A model generated the notes under the pieces. It was given only the letters and a program-made list of their open reading frames with translations. It was not told where the DNA came from and did not search any database. DNA of 64,000 bases. It comes from Rhizobium sophoriradicis. Its GTDB lineage: Bacteria > Pseudomonadota > Alphaproteobacteria > Rhizobiales > Rhizobiaceae. Shown here piece by piece: positions 9,197 through 17,011 of the stretch. Location: positions 1 to 64,000 of the forward strand of contig NZ_RQIH01000024.1 in assembly GCF_003939025.1 (NCBI RefSeq), given 5' to 3'. The stretch's first letter is position 1. Each line of letters opens with the position of its first letter. Position numbers and translations under genes: made by a program.

Positions 9197-9912
9197 GATC
9201 TTTCCTCACGCGACATGTTCGTCATCGGATCATTCTCCGAACGCCAACGAATAAATTTCGCAGGAACCCCTGCGACAACCGAGAAGGGCTCGACATCCGA
9301 GACGACGACGGCTCCCGCTCCAACGATCGCCCCCTTCCCGATAGTCACGCCGGGAAGAATGGTCGCATTCGTTCCTATATCGGCCTCCGCGCAGATGCGG
9401 ACCGGCCTGATTTCAAGATCCGTCCGAATGATCGGGACATCCACCGGCAGTGCCGTGTGGCTCGAGCCAAGCACCTTGGCGCCAGGTCCCCACCCGACGG
9501 AATCCTCGATCACCAGATCGCGGGCGTCGAAATAGGCCGTCGGTCCGATCCAGACATTGTCGCCGATCGTGCATCGGCCGTCGAAGCGTCCCTGGATATA
9601 GGCCTGAGCCCCGATGAACACCCCGTTGCCGATCTCGAACGTCTCCGGGTGTTTGAAGCCGGCGCCGCCTGCAACCTGCAATCCCGTGCCGCAGCTGCGC
9701 GTTATCGCCTGCCAAATGGCTTTGCGCATCATGGTGTCGACGACACCATCCCCCGTCGCGAAGCGACCGTAGAGCTCGATCAGGCCGGCGCGTCCATAAG
9801 ATTGCCTGAGTTCTTCGACGAGCCCCGCCTGGTAAGCCGGATCCGCCGGTCTTTCTTGACGGCCGTGCACCGCATGCACGATCCGAATCTCGCCCGCACG
9901 ATCAGCTGACAT
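9193..9912 (-). CDS. Left-handed beta-helix acyltransferase (hexapeptide family)
   Basis: Residues about 90-230 are hexapeptide repeats (IGNGVFIGAQAYIQG, IGDNVWIGPTAYF, ATILPGVTIGKGAIVGAGAVV), ending in the family's VVAGVPAKFIRW. An N-terminal arm of about 85 residues is unlike the compact sugar acetyltransferases. Start at ATG 9912 is preferred: it overlaps the upstream aminotransferase by 11 bases and removes an unconserved, Arg-rich extension. 239 residues. Predicted to acetylate, or otherwise acylate, an amino sugar or a sugar hydroxyl. It is one of two hexapeptide acyltransferases in the operon, which suggests two acylation steps or two sugars. Confidence 0.85.
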   Translation of the reverse strand: MSADRAGEIRIVHAVHGRQERPADPAYQAGLVEELRQSYGRAGLIELYGRFATGDGVVDTMMRKAIWQAITRSCGTGLQVAGGAGFKHPETFEIGNGVFIGAQAYIQGRFDGRCTIGDNVWIGPTAYFDARDLVIEDSVGWGPGAKVLGSSHTALPVDVPIIRTDLEIRPVRICAEADIGTNATILPGVTIGKGAIVGAGAVVVSDVEPFSVVAGVPAKFIRWRSENDPMTNMSREERS

Positions 9913-11005
9913 AGGCGTCTTCCAACGCAGCTGCCACCTGATCGACGTGCCACGCGGGCATCTCAGGATAAATCGGCAGCGAGAGAACCTCTTTTGCAGC
10001 GGCCTCCGAGACCGGGAAATCGCCGGCTTGGTAACCGAGGTCGGCATGAGCCTGCTGCAGATGGACGGGGATCGGATAGTGCAGCCCGGACTGAATGCCC
10101 TCGGCGCTCAGCACGCGCTGAAGCTCGTCGCGATCGCGGCTTCTGATTGCATAGACGTGGTAGACGTGGCGCCGGCCGGCTTTCTCGACAGGCGTCGTCA
10201 AATGCGTCGATCGCCCAAGCAGCGACGAGTAGCGGCCTGCATGCGCGCGCCGCGCCTCGGTCCAGGCCTCGAGGTGCCTGAGCTTGATCCGCAGGATCGC
10301 GCCTTGAATGGCATCCATGCGGTAGTTGAAGCCCTTCAGCAGATGATGATAGCGCTGCTCCTGGCCCCAGTCGCGTAGCATGCGCATTGTTTTTGCCTGG
10401 TCGTCGCGGTTGGTCACGACGATGCCCCCCTCGCCGCAGGCTCCGAGGTTTTTACCCGGGTAGAAGCTGAAGCAGCCCGATGCGCCGAGGCTGCCGGCGC
10501 GCGCGCCTCTGTATTGCGCCCCATGCGCCTGGCAGGCGTCCTCGATAACAGGTATCCGGTAGTGGCCGGCAATCGCTTGGATCGCATCCATATCGGCCAT
10601 CTGCCCGTAAAGATGGACGGGAATGATGGCCTTGGTGCGGGGTGTGATCTTTGCCTCGAGCTGAGCCGGATCCATCGTCAGCGTGACCGGCTCGACATCG
10701 ACGAATACTGGCCGTGCGCCCGCATAGCAGATCGCCGATACGGTCGCGACGAAGGTAAATGGCACGGTGATGACTTCATCGCCGGGGCCGACGCCAGCCG
10801 CGAGAAGCGACAGATGCAGCGCGCTGGTCCCGGTGTTGACTGCGATCGCATGTTTGACGTTGCAATAGTCCGCGAATTCCTGCTCGAGGCGGGCGACCTC
10901 TTCGCCCAGTATGTATTGCCCCGAAGCCAGGACGCCGAGCACCGCGGCGTCGATTTCGCTCTTGATGGAATTATACTGTGCCTTGAGGTCCAGGAACGGA
11001 ATCAT
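9902..11005 (-). CDS. DegT/DnrJ/EryC1/StrS-family PLP sugar aminotransferase (second copy)
   Basis: 367 residues beginning MIPFLDLKAQYN, the usual start of WbpE/WlbC/FdtB-type enzymes. The PLP lysine lies in FSFYPGKNLGACGEGG and the aspartate region is VIEDACQAHGAQY. It differs clearly from the operon's other aminotransferase (FYPGKN against FHPRKV), so these are two subfamilies, not a recent duplication. Lying between a Gfo/Idh dehydrogenase and an acyltransferase, it fits the oxidation, transamination, N-acetylation series known for UDP-2,3-diacetamido uronic acids (WbpB-WbpE-WbpD). ATGA overlap with the upstream gene at 11002-11005. Confidence 0.92.
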   Translation of the reverse strand: MIPFLDLKAQYNSIKSEIDAAVLGVLASGQYILGEEVARLEQEFADYCNVKHAIAVNTGTSALHLSLLAAGVGPGDEVITVPFTFVATVSAICYAGARPVFVDVEPVTLTMDPAQLEAKITPRTKAIIPVHLYGQMADMDAIQAIAGHYRIPVIEDACQAHGAQYRGARAGSLGASGCFSFYPGKNLGACGEGGIVVTNRDDQAKTMRMLRDWGQEQRYHHLLKGFNYRMDAIQGAILRIKLRHLEAWTEARRAHAGRYSSLLGRSTHLTTPVEKAGRRHVYHVYAIRSRDRDELQRVLSAEGIQSGLHYPIPVHLQQAHADLGYQAGDFPVSEAAAKEVLSLPIYPEMPAWHVDQVAAALEDAYVS

Positions 11006-12039
11006 GCAATGCGCCTCGCCTCTTCGAGCTCGATGATACGACCGCGCTGAGCGAGCGACCGGCTTGCGGCTTCAAGGATGCGGACGACACGCAGCCCGGC
11101 TTGGCCGTCGGTAATCGGCCGCGTATTCTGCTCAATGCAATCGACGAAGTGATCCAGCTCGCGTTTCAACGCCTCGGTCATATCGAGCTTGGGCGCCCAC
11201 ATGTCGCCGCTGCGGTAGCCGACCAGCATCTGATGGACCTTCTCGCCATATGCATCAGAGTTGGGGCACATGGTGATGCCCTTGTCGTAAACCTTGATCT
11301 TTTCGCTGGGCTCCAGATCGTCATAGACGATCATCTTGTTGCTGCCGCCGATCAGCGTACGGCGCACCTTGACCGGCGCCAGCCAATTGACGTGGATGTG
11401 GGCGATGAGCTTGCTTTCGAAGAAGAGCGTCAGATAGGCGATGTTCTCAGGTTCGCCGAGGACATGGCTCATCCCCGTTGCGGAAACCGCCACCGGCCTT
11501 TCCTGCAGGACATGGTCGAGGATGGACAGGTCGTGCACCGCGAGATCCCAGATGACGCTGACATCATGCTGGAACAGCCCCAGATTAACCCGAACCGAGT
11601 CATAGTAATACATGTCGCCGAGGCCACTTTCGACCAGCTCGCGCATTTTGCGGACAGCGCCGGTGTGGACGAAGGTGTGATCGACGGCGAGCACGAGGCG
11701 TCGCCGCGCTGCTTCCTCGACCATCCGCGAGGCTTCTTCCGTCGTCGATGCCATCGGCTTTTCGACGAAGACATGCTTTCCGGCCATCATCGCCTGCATT
11801 GCGAGCTTGTAATGGGTAGAGACCGGTGTCGCGATAGCGATGGCATTCACTCTCGGATCACGCAGGACTTCCTCGAAATTATCGGTGATCGTTACTGCTG
11901 GATAGCGGCTCTTGACCGCCGCCAACCGTTCGACATTGAGATCACAGACGGAAATAAGCTGTGCCCCCCCCGCCTCGGAGATATTGCGGACCAGGTTCGG
12001 ACCCCAATATCCATATCCAACAACAGCAATGCCGATCAT
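11002..12039 (-). CDS. Gfo/Idh/MocA-family NAD(P)-dependent sugar oxidoreductase
   Basis: 345 residues. The N-terminal Rossmann motif is GYGYWGPNLVRN, followed by ATPVSTHYKLAMQAMMAGKHVFVEKPMA, which holds the family's EKP lysine, and the HDVSVIWDLAVHDLSILDH segment with candidate catalytic His residues. The C-terminal half is the family's open beta-sheet dimer domain. Its neighbours (hexapeptide N-acetyltransferase before, DegT aminotransferase after) match the wbpB/wlbA context, so 3-oxidation of a UDP-2-acetamido sugar is the leading idea. That substrate is inferred from context. Overlaps both neighbours by ATGA. Confidence 0.9.
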   Translation of the reverse strand: MIGIAVVGYGYWGPNLVRNISEAGGAQLISVCDLNVERLAAVKSRYPAVTITDNFEEVLRDPRVNAIAIATPVSTHYKLAMQAMMAGKHVFVEKPMASTTEEASRMVEEAARRRLVLAVDHTFVHTGAVRKMRELVESGLGDMYYYDSVRVNLGLFQHDVSVIWDLAVHDLSILDHVLQERPVAVSATGMSHVLGEPENIAYLTLFFESKLIAHIHVNWLAPVKVRRTLIGGSNKMIVYDDLEPSEKIKVYDKGITMCPNSDAYGEKVHQMLVGYRSGDMWAPKLDMTEALKRELDHFVDCIEQNTRPITDGQAGLRVVRILEAASRSLAQRGRIIELEEARRIA

Positions 12040-12542
12040 CGCATTCCTCCAAACGCTTGCATGTTTACTGACCGGTCATGAACGTGACCGGTGATCCTGG
12101 CCGGAACACCGGCAACAATGGCGCCGTCAGGCACATCCTTCGTTACGACAGCGCCGGCGCCGACCTGGGCGGCCTCTCCGATGGTCACGCCGGGCAGAAT
12201 GGTGGCGTTACTGCCGATCGAAGCATGGCGCTTAACCAGTGTGGGAATGACAACCCAGTCGGCCTCGGTCTGCAGACTGCCGTCCGAATTGACGGCCCTG
12301 GGGTAAGTGTCATTGGTGAACATCACCCCGTGGCCGATAAAGACGCCGTCTTCCAGCGTCACGCCTTCGCAGAGGAAGGAATGGCTGGAGATCTTGCAGT
12401 CTTTTCCGACGATGACGTTTTTCTGGATTTCAACGAAGGTGCCGATCCGCGTTCCCGCGCCGATCGTGCAGCCGTAAAGATTAACCAGATCTCGATGGTG
12501 AATAACGCAGCCGTCATCCAGCTTGACGTTCGATGCAATCAT
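12036..12542 (-). CDS. Left-handed beta-helix N-acetyltransferase (WbpD/WlbB-like)
   Basis: 168 residues, nearly all hexapeptide repeats (IGAGTRIGTFVEIQKNVIVG, ISSHSFLCEGVTLEDGVFIG, ATILPGVTIGEAAQVGAGAVV), ending VVAGVPARI. The segment GHGVMFTNDTYPRA is typical of WbpD/WlbB 3-N-acetyltransferases. First gene of the six-gene operon, so the promoter should lie in the AT-rich region just upstream. It overlaps the next gene by ATGA. Predicted to N-acetylate the amino group installed by one of the downstream aminotransferases, using acetyl-CoA. Confidence 0.9.
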   Translation of the reverse strand: MIASNVKLDDGCVIHHRDLVNLYGCTIGAGTRIGTFVEIQKNVIVGKDCKISSHSFLCEGVTLEDGVFIGHGVMFTNDTYPRAVNSDGSLQTEADWVVIPTLVKRHASIGSNATILPGVTIGEAAQVGAGAVVTKDVPDGAIVAGVPARITGHVHDRSVNMQAFGGMR

Positions 12543-12966
12543 CCGGTTCGTCCCCTACTCCAACAGGCCCTGATTTGGCTGAAACCGGTCACAATCTTGG
12601 GAATGCACAAGATTTCATTTCGACAGGGCAAATACTTCTCTGCCTCCAAGGAGAATTGTTTTCACCCTAATAGTAAAGGAAACAATACGTGGAACCTTAT
12701 TCACCAAAAGGCGTATATGCTTACGGGGATCGGATGACGAGGCTCGCATGCATCTATCGCAATCGCTCGGCAGGAACGGTTGTCAGCCGATGGTCGATCC
12801 TGCCACTGGATCCATGCCGGGTAATTGATTTCACATGTTTGGTAAGTTTCATCGAATATATATAGTAATGTCACAAATCTTTATACAAAATGTTTATAAA
12901 TATATTGATCGGCCCCACAAGTTGTTCTATTGATATCCAATGATGGAACAAAGGTGCAGGCCTAAC

Positions 12967-12981
12967 CACTATTAATTAGTG
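12967..12981. promoter_or_regulatory. Inverted repeat, candidate operator 1
   Basis: Five-base arms CACTA and TAGTG flank TTAAT, 121 bases before the regulator start. The TTAAT core recurs at 13021-13025. Confidence 0.4.
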
Positions 12982-12997
12982 TGACGACCCCGGAAGT

Positions 12998-13015
12998 GTG
13001 GTAATAAATTAGCAC
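12998..13015. promoter_or_regulatory. Inverted repeat, candidate operator 2
   Basis: An 18-base dyad with the pattern GTG-n-TAAT-nn-ATTA-n-CAC, 87 bases before the regulator start. Spacing from operator candidate 1 is about three helical turns centre to centre (12974 to 13006.5). Confidence 0.45.
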
Positions 13016-13101
13016 TTTTGTTAATCAAACTCTCCTTTTTGCGAGGGGAGTTCATGTTCGACTTGGCGTACAGCGTGGAAAAAGACTAGGAGGACGAGGC
13101 A

Positions 13102-13881
13102 TTGGATACAATAAACATAAACCATAGGCAGGAAAATATATCACTTCCCCTAGAGATAGAAAACGGCCCGGCGGCGCTTGCCCGACCGGCAAGTCCAAAG
13201 CACTCACTTGTTATACTCGACAGGAGAGAACTTGATCGGCATTGCCTAGCGCAATGCATGGCCGCCCATACGGCAGATTTCGAGATTCTGGCGTTTGGAT
13301 CGATTGAGGAGTGGAAGCAGAAGCACGAAGAATATCCCCCACTTTCGGCAATTCTCTTGAATGTCGGCGGCAAGATGGTCGATGACCCTGCCGTTTCGGA
13401 GCAGATCAAGAGCCTTTCGTCCGAATTCGTCTCGACGCCGGTGATCATCCTGTCCGATAGTGATGATTTCGCCCAGATCGTCAGGGCGATCGACTGCGGA
13501 GCCAAAGGGTACATACCAGCCTCCGTCAGCATTAGCGTTTGCATGGAGCTGATCGCACTGTCGGTCGCAGGTGGACTTTTTGTGCCTGCAAGCGCTCTGT
13601 TTGCCATGCGTCACTTGCTGCAGTCGAGCAGCTCGACGGCCCAGCCGCTGGCGGGGATATTCACTGATCGTCAGGCCGAAGTGGTAGCGGCGCTGCGGCG
13701 CGGCAAGGCGAACAAGATCATTGCCTATGAGCTCAATCTTCGAGAAAGCACCGTCAAGGTGCATGTCCGCAACATCATGAAAAAGGTTAAAGCCACCAAC
13801 AGGACGGAAGTCGTGTTCAAGCTGAACGACCTCTTTCAGAATAATCTTTCGGGCGGCTCAACGGCAAGCAGCCTGTGCTGA
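13102..13881 (+). CDS. LuxR/NarL-type regulator with degenerate receiver domain
   Basis: 259 residues. Residues 34-150 fold like a response-regulator receiver (LVILDRREL, then GAKGYIPAS with the conserved lysine at 135), but the position expected to hold the phospho-accepting aspartate reads ILLNVGG, with Asn87. Residues 185-245 are a LuxR-type helix-turn-helix (FTDRQAEVVAALRRGKANK, STVKVHVRNIMKK). It probably acts without phosphorylation. The start is TTG at 13102 behind a perfect AGGAGG eight bases upstream; there is no good ATG nearby. Its place between exopolysaccharide operons, behind an operator-rich region, suggests it regulates them and perhaps itself; this is inference. Confidence 0.85.
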   Translation: MDTININHRQENISLPLEIENGPAALARPASPKHSLVILDRRELDRHCLAQCMAAHTADFEILAFGSIEEWKQKHEEYPPLSAILLNVGGKMVDDPAVSEQIKSLSSEFVSTPVIILSDSDDFAQIVRAIDCGAKGYIPASVSISVCMELIALSVAGGLFVPASALFAMRHLLQSSSSTAQPLAGIFTDRQAEVVAALRRGKANKIIAYELNLRESTVKVHVRNIMKKVKATNRTEVVFKLNDLFQNNLSGGSTASSLC

Positions 13882-13937
13882 TGCGGCAGGCAGGCCCTAT
13901 CGTGCCTCGCGCTGCGAGCACATTTTCTTCTAAACAT

Positions 13938-13969
13938 CTCGGTGGCGGCACGGAAAATGCGCCACCGAG
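13938..13969. terminator. Hairpin between convergent genes, possible terminator
   Basis: A perfect ten-base stem (CTCGGTGGCG/CGCCACCGAG) with a 12-base loop, 57 bases past the regulator stop and before the end of the convergent glycosyltransferase gene. No clean T-run follows on either strand, so termination strength is uncertain. Confidence 0.45.
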
Positions 13970-14076
13970 TCGATAATCTGACATCATGGATTGTCATCGG
14001 GTGGCGCCTAGGCTCAGTTGAGTTCTTTCCCACGCGCCTTCCAGGTGTCGCAACCCACACCTACATTTTTCGCAAG

Positions 14077-15918
14077 TCAATTACGGATGTTCCTTGGAGG
14101 CCGTGAAAGCGCCATTTGAATCCTGCGCAAAGAGCCTCTCTGCGAGTGAGGAACCAGACCCCGCGCCAGGTGCCAGAAATATCGGAACTCCGGCAGAGGC
14201 GGCACATTCGGGCGCAAGCCGTTCAGGCGCAGTTTCACCATCAGACCATCGATGCCTGAATAGAGTCGCAGGCGCAAACCGCCATCAGCTTCGAAGTGTG
14301 GAGCTTTCGTCTTCTCGCCGGCTGCGCTGCCCCCAAGGGTGGCAAGCCGCAGACTATTTGCAAGATCAAGCCGCTGACACCGCTCAAGAATATCGGTGAA
14401 CCATACGAGCCACTCGGAATCCGTCCGATCGGGAAGCTGATGAACGCTTTTCCGATCGCTGCCATCCGATCTCGGGACAACCGCATCAACCGAACCACCG
14501 AGTTGCGCGATGACAAGGTGCGCGCGCCTGATTTCGTCGTGAAATAGAGATGGATAAAAGTCTTGCAGCTTGGACGCCTGCTTAAGCTGGCCTCTGCAGA
14601 TCAAAGCGAGAAGGAAATAAGCCCATTCGACCGGATCCGGGTCGAGCGCCCCATAGTCTGTCATCGTTACCTTTACGAGGTCTACCAGAAGGCCCGAGGC
14701 GCGATCGGCGTCGCCCTCTTCCAATGCACATAAGGCAAGGCGGAATTTCGCTTCGGGCAGGTAGGAGACAAAGTCCAGGCAGCGTTCGTAGCAGTGCTTG
14801 GCGTCCTCCACTCTGCCCTGCTCGAGGAGCAAGTCCCCCTGCTTCAGCAAAGCGCGGTCGCTCGCTTCTCCCACGATGTGGACGCTTTGTTGCATTGAGG
14901 TACGCCCTACCTTCGCAAGTTTGCCGAAGGGGCCGGATTGGATGATCTTTTCGCCGACCTGCAGGCCTTGGCTGAGCATGAACCACTGATATATTTGCGG
15001 CCTGTGGGTCAATGTATGACACGAATGGACCAAGTCGTAACCAGCTGCGGTGATCCGCCGTATTTCGTCGGGATGAGCAAAAAGGTAATCCAGTTTCTCG
15101 ACCACGTTGCTGCTGTCGACAAAAACACAGTTCTCCATGTCGACAAAGCCAGCCGCCTCCACCGCTGCCGTTCGTTCCGCCACGAGACAGGACTTTGCCC
15201 CGGGGATCTCAAAATGCTTGCGCACGACCTCGCCGCCCATGGTGCCGCATGTGGGGGCGACGAGGCTTGCGTTGAGCGCGCGCGCATAGGCCTCTCCGGA
15301 TAAGAGCCGGGACGCCAGCTTGCTCTCATAGGCGTGTTGCGGTGAGACCAGGCAGGGATAACGGTCGCGGATGATCGGAAAAATCGCCTGTCGCCAGGGA
15401 TAGAGGCCGTAGGCCTGACCTGTGAGGGTGACCGGGATGACCTTTTGCTGCCCATAGTCGCGGTAGACTTCGGGATCGATGAAATTTGGCCAGACGAACA
15501 GATTTTCCTTTACCGCCGGCATGTATTCCGGAGTCATCGTTGCGATTGCGAAATAGGTCTCGATGCCCCACTGCTCCATATCGGAAAGGAAGCCGGCGCG
15601 CCGATCGCACCATGGGTCGGCATTGTGAAGGCCAAGCTTCGGGACCGCGAGATTGGTAGTGGTGTTGGTAATTTTTATCCGACGTGAGCCGTGCGACCGA
15701 TAGCCGCTTTCAAACAGCGTCAGATCCGGTTCGTACCTGTCGCATATCTCTGCATAATCGCAGTCGCGGTTAACGACGACGACATCGAAATGTGTTGCCA
15801 GGCATTTGACCTGCTGCTGCATGTGCAGCAGCAGGTAACCGGCCGCGTTCGCATTGGGTTGGTGGTCCCATTGGAAAAAAACGAGGCGCGGTTTTCGATG
15901 ATCAACCTTGCTGTTCAT
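14077..15918 (-). CDS. Glycosyltransferase (CgeB/Glyco_trans_1_2-like) with TPR-like C-terminal part
   Basis: 613 residues from ATG 15918, which follows AGGG and lies four bases past the stop of the decarboxylase gene; a longer frame would add 29 residues inside that gene. Residues 10-315 look like a GT-B glycosyltransferase of the CgeB type: LVFFQWDHQPNANAAGY, KLGLHNADPWCDRR, and late GGEVVRKHFEIPGAKSCLVAERT plus the DPDEIRR-like helix (HPDEIRRITAAGYDLV). Residues about 353-417 form TPR-like helix pairs (LLKQGDLLLEQGRVEDAKHCYERCL). The rest is not recognised. Likely a cytoplasmic transferase for the exopolysaccharide repeat unit; donor and linkage unknown. Last gene of the leftward run. Confidence 0.72.
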   Translation of the reverse strand: MNSKVDHRKPRLVFFQWDHQPNANAAGYLLLHMQQQVKCLATHFDVVVVNRDCDYAEICDRYEPDLTLFESGYRSHGSRRIKITNTTTNLAVPKLGLHNADPWCDRRAGFLSDMEQWGIETYFAIATMTPEYMPAVKENLFVWPNFIDPEVYRDYGQQKVIPVTLTGQAYGLYPWRQAIFPIIRDRYPCLVSPQHAYESKLASRLLSGEAYARALNASLVAPTCGTMGGEVVRKHFEIPGAKSCLVAERTAAVEAAGFVDMENCVFVDSSNVVEKLDYLFAHPDEIRRITAAGYDLVHSCHTLTHRPQIYQWFMLSQGLQVGEKIIQSGPFGKLAKVGRTSMQQSVHIVGEASDRALLKQGDLLLEQGRVEDAKHCYERCLDFVSYLPEAKFRLALCALEEGDADRASGLLVDLVKVTMTDYGALDPDPVEWAYFLLALICRGQLKQASKLQDFYPSLFHDEIRRAHLVIAQLGGSVDAVVPRSDGSDRKSVHQLPDRTDSEWLVWFTDILERCQRLDLANSLRLATLGGSAAGEKTKAPHFEADGGLRLRLYSGIDGLMVKLRLNGLRPNVPPLPEFRYFWHLARGLVPHSQRGSLRRIQMALSRPPRNIRN

Positions 15919-15922
15919 GTCC

Positions 15923-16966
15923 CTATCGGATGGCTCCAGGAGCAGTGACTTCGACGCTCGGAGCTGCCAGATGTGGATAGGGCTCTTGCCAGGAGTTGAC
16001 ACCAATCCTGTTCTTTAATCCACCAGAAAGCTTCCACTCGAAATAAGCGATCGTTCTCTCAAGCCCCTCACGAAGGTTCACATTCGGTTGCCAGCCGAGG
16101 TCCTGCTGTGCGCGGGAAATGTCGGGCTTGCGCTGCGTCGGATCGTCCATCGGCAAGGGATTGTAAACGATGCGTGATTTCGAGCCCGTCATCGCGATTA
16201 CCATTTCGGCCAGTTCCCGGACCTGGAATTCTCCTGGGTTACCGAGATTGATCGGACCGGTAACACCGGCCGGCGTCCCCATCAGGCGGATGAAGCCCTC
16301 GATCAGATCGTCTACATAGCAAAATGAGCGCGTCTGCGTGCCGTTGCCGAAGATGGTGATCGGTTCGTTTTGAAGCGCCTGAACGATGAAGTTGGAGACG
16401 ACCCGTCCGTCATTGGTCTGCATGCGCGGCCCGTAGGTATTGAAGATCCGCGCTACCCGAATTTCCACGCCATATTGGCGATGATAGTCGAAGAACAGCG
16501 TCTCGGCGCACCGCTTGCCTTCGTCGTAGCATGCGCGCGGGCCTATGGGATTAACGCTGCCTCGATACTCCTCAGGTTGAGGGTGGACCGCGGGATCGCC
16601 ATAAACTTCGCTCGTCGATGCCTGAAAGATTTTCGCCTTGGTACGCTTGGCCAAGCCAAGCATGTTGATGGCCCCATGTACATTGGTCTTCACGGTCTGC
16701 ACGGGGTCGTGCTGATAGTGAACCGGAGATGCTGGACAGGCGAGATTGTAGATCTCGTCGACTTCCACATAAAGCGGGAAGGTAATGTCGTGCCGGAGCA
16801 CCTCGAAGCGAGGATCGTCAAGAAGATGCAGCACATTGTCGCGCGAACCGGTGTAGTAGTTGTCCACGCAGAGGACATCATTGCCCTCTCGCAAAAGCCT
16901 TTCGCACAGGAATGAGCCCAGAAATCCGGTGCCGCCGGTAACCAAAATTCGCTTGTGTCCGTGCAT
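15923..16966 (-). CDS. UDP-glucuronate decarboxylase (UDP-xylose synthase, UXS-type SDR)
   Basis: 347 residues, soluble, without the membrane anchor of animal UXS. NAD motif [15 protein letters not shown], then [38 protein letters not shown] with the catalytic Tyr and Lys, and [10 protein letters not shown]. These segments are characteristic of UDP-GlcA decarboxylases, which make UDP-xylose with UDP-4-keto-pentose as bound intermediate. It sits between the initiating sugar transferase and a glycosyltransferase, so xylose (or a sugar derived from it) may be part of the repeat unit. A paralogue lies at 31421. Confidence 0.93.
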   Translation of the reverse strand: MHGHKRILVTGGTGFLGSFLCERLLREGNDVLCVDNYYTGSRDNVLHLLDDPRFEVLRHDITFPLYVEVDEIYNLACPASPVHYQHDPVQTVKTNVHGAINMLGLAKRTKAKIFQASTSEVYGDPAVHPQPEEYRGSVNPIGPRACYDEGKRCAETLFFDYHRQYGVEIRVARIFNTYGPRMQTNDGRVVSNFIVQALQNEPITIFGNGTQTRSFCYVDDLIEGFIRLMGTPAGVTGPINLGNPGEFQVRELAEMVIAMTGSKSRIVYNPLPMDDPTQRKPDISRAQQDLGWQPNVNLREGLERTIAYFEWKLSGGLKNRIGVNSWQEPYPHLAAPSVEVTAPGAIR

Positions 16967-17011
16967 TGATGTGCTCCGTTGTTTGATAGTTGCCCGCAGA
17001 CGAGAAAAAGG

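Larger units (their letters stand above)
12543..13101. promoter_or_regulatory. AT-rich divergent promoter/operator region
   Basis: This 559-base region separates the amino-sugar operon from the LuxR-type regulator. From about 12840 to 13030 it is far richer in A and T than its surroundings. It holds several dyads: a stem at 12655-12661/12680-12686 (ATTGTTT/AAACAAT), TTTATA-9-TATAAA at 12880-12900, CACTA-TTAAT-TAGTG at 12967-12981, an 18-base dyad at 12998-13015 and TTTG-TTAAT-CAAA at 13017-13029. Such AT islands are known targets of Ros/MucR-type and LuxR-type regulators in rhizobia; which protein binds here is unknown. No protein-coding gene is seen. Confidence 0.6.

Noticed and set aside
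8438-9535. Long rightward frame of 365 codons
   Set aside because: Antisense shadow of the epimerase and acyltransferase genes; these carry full catalytic motifs.
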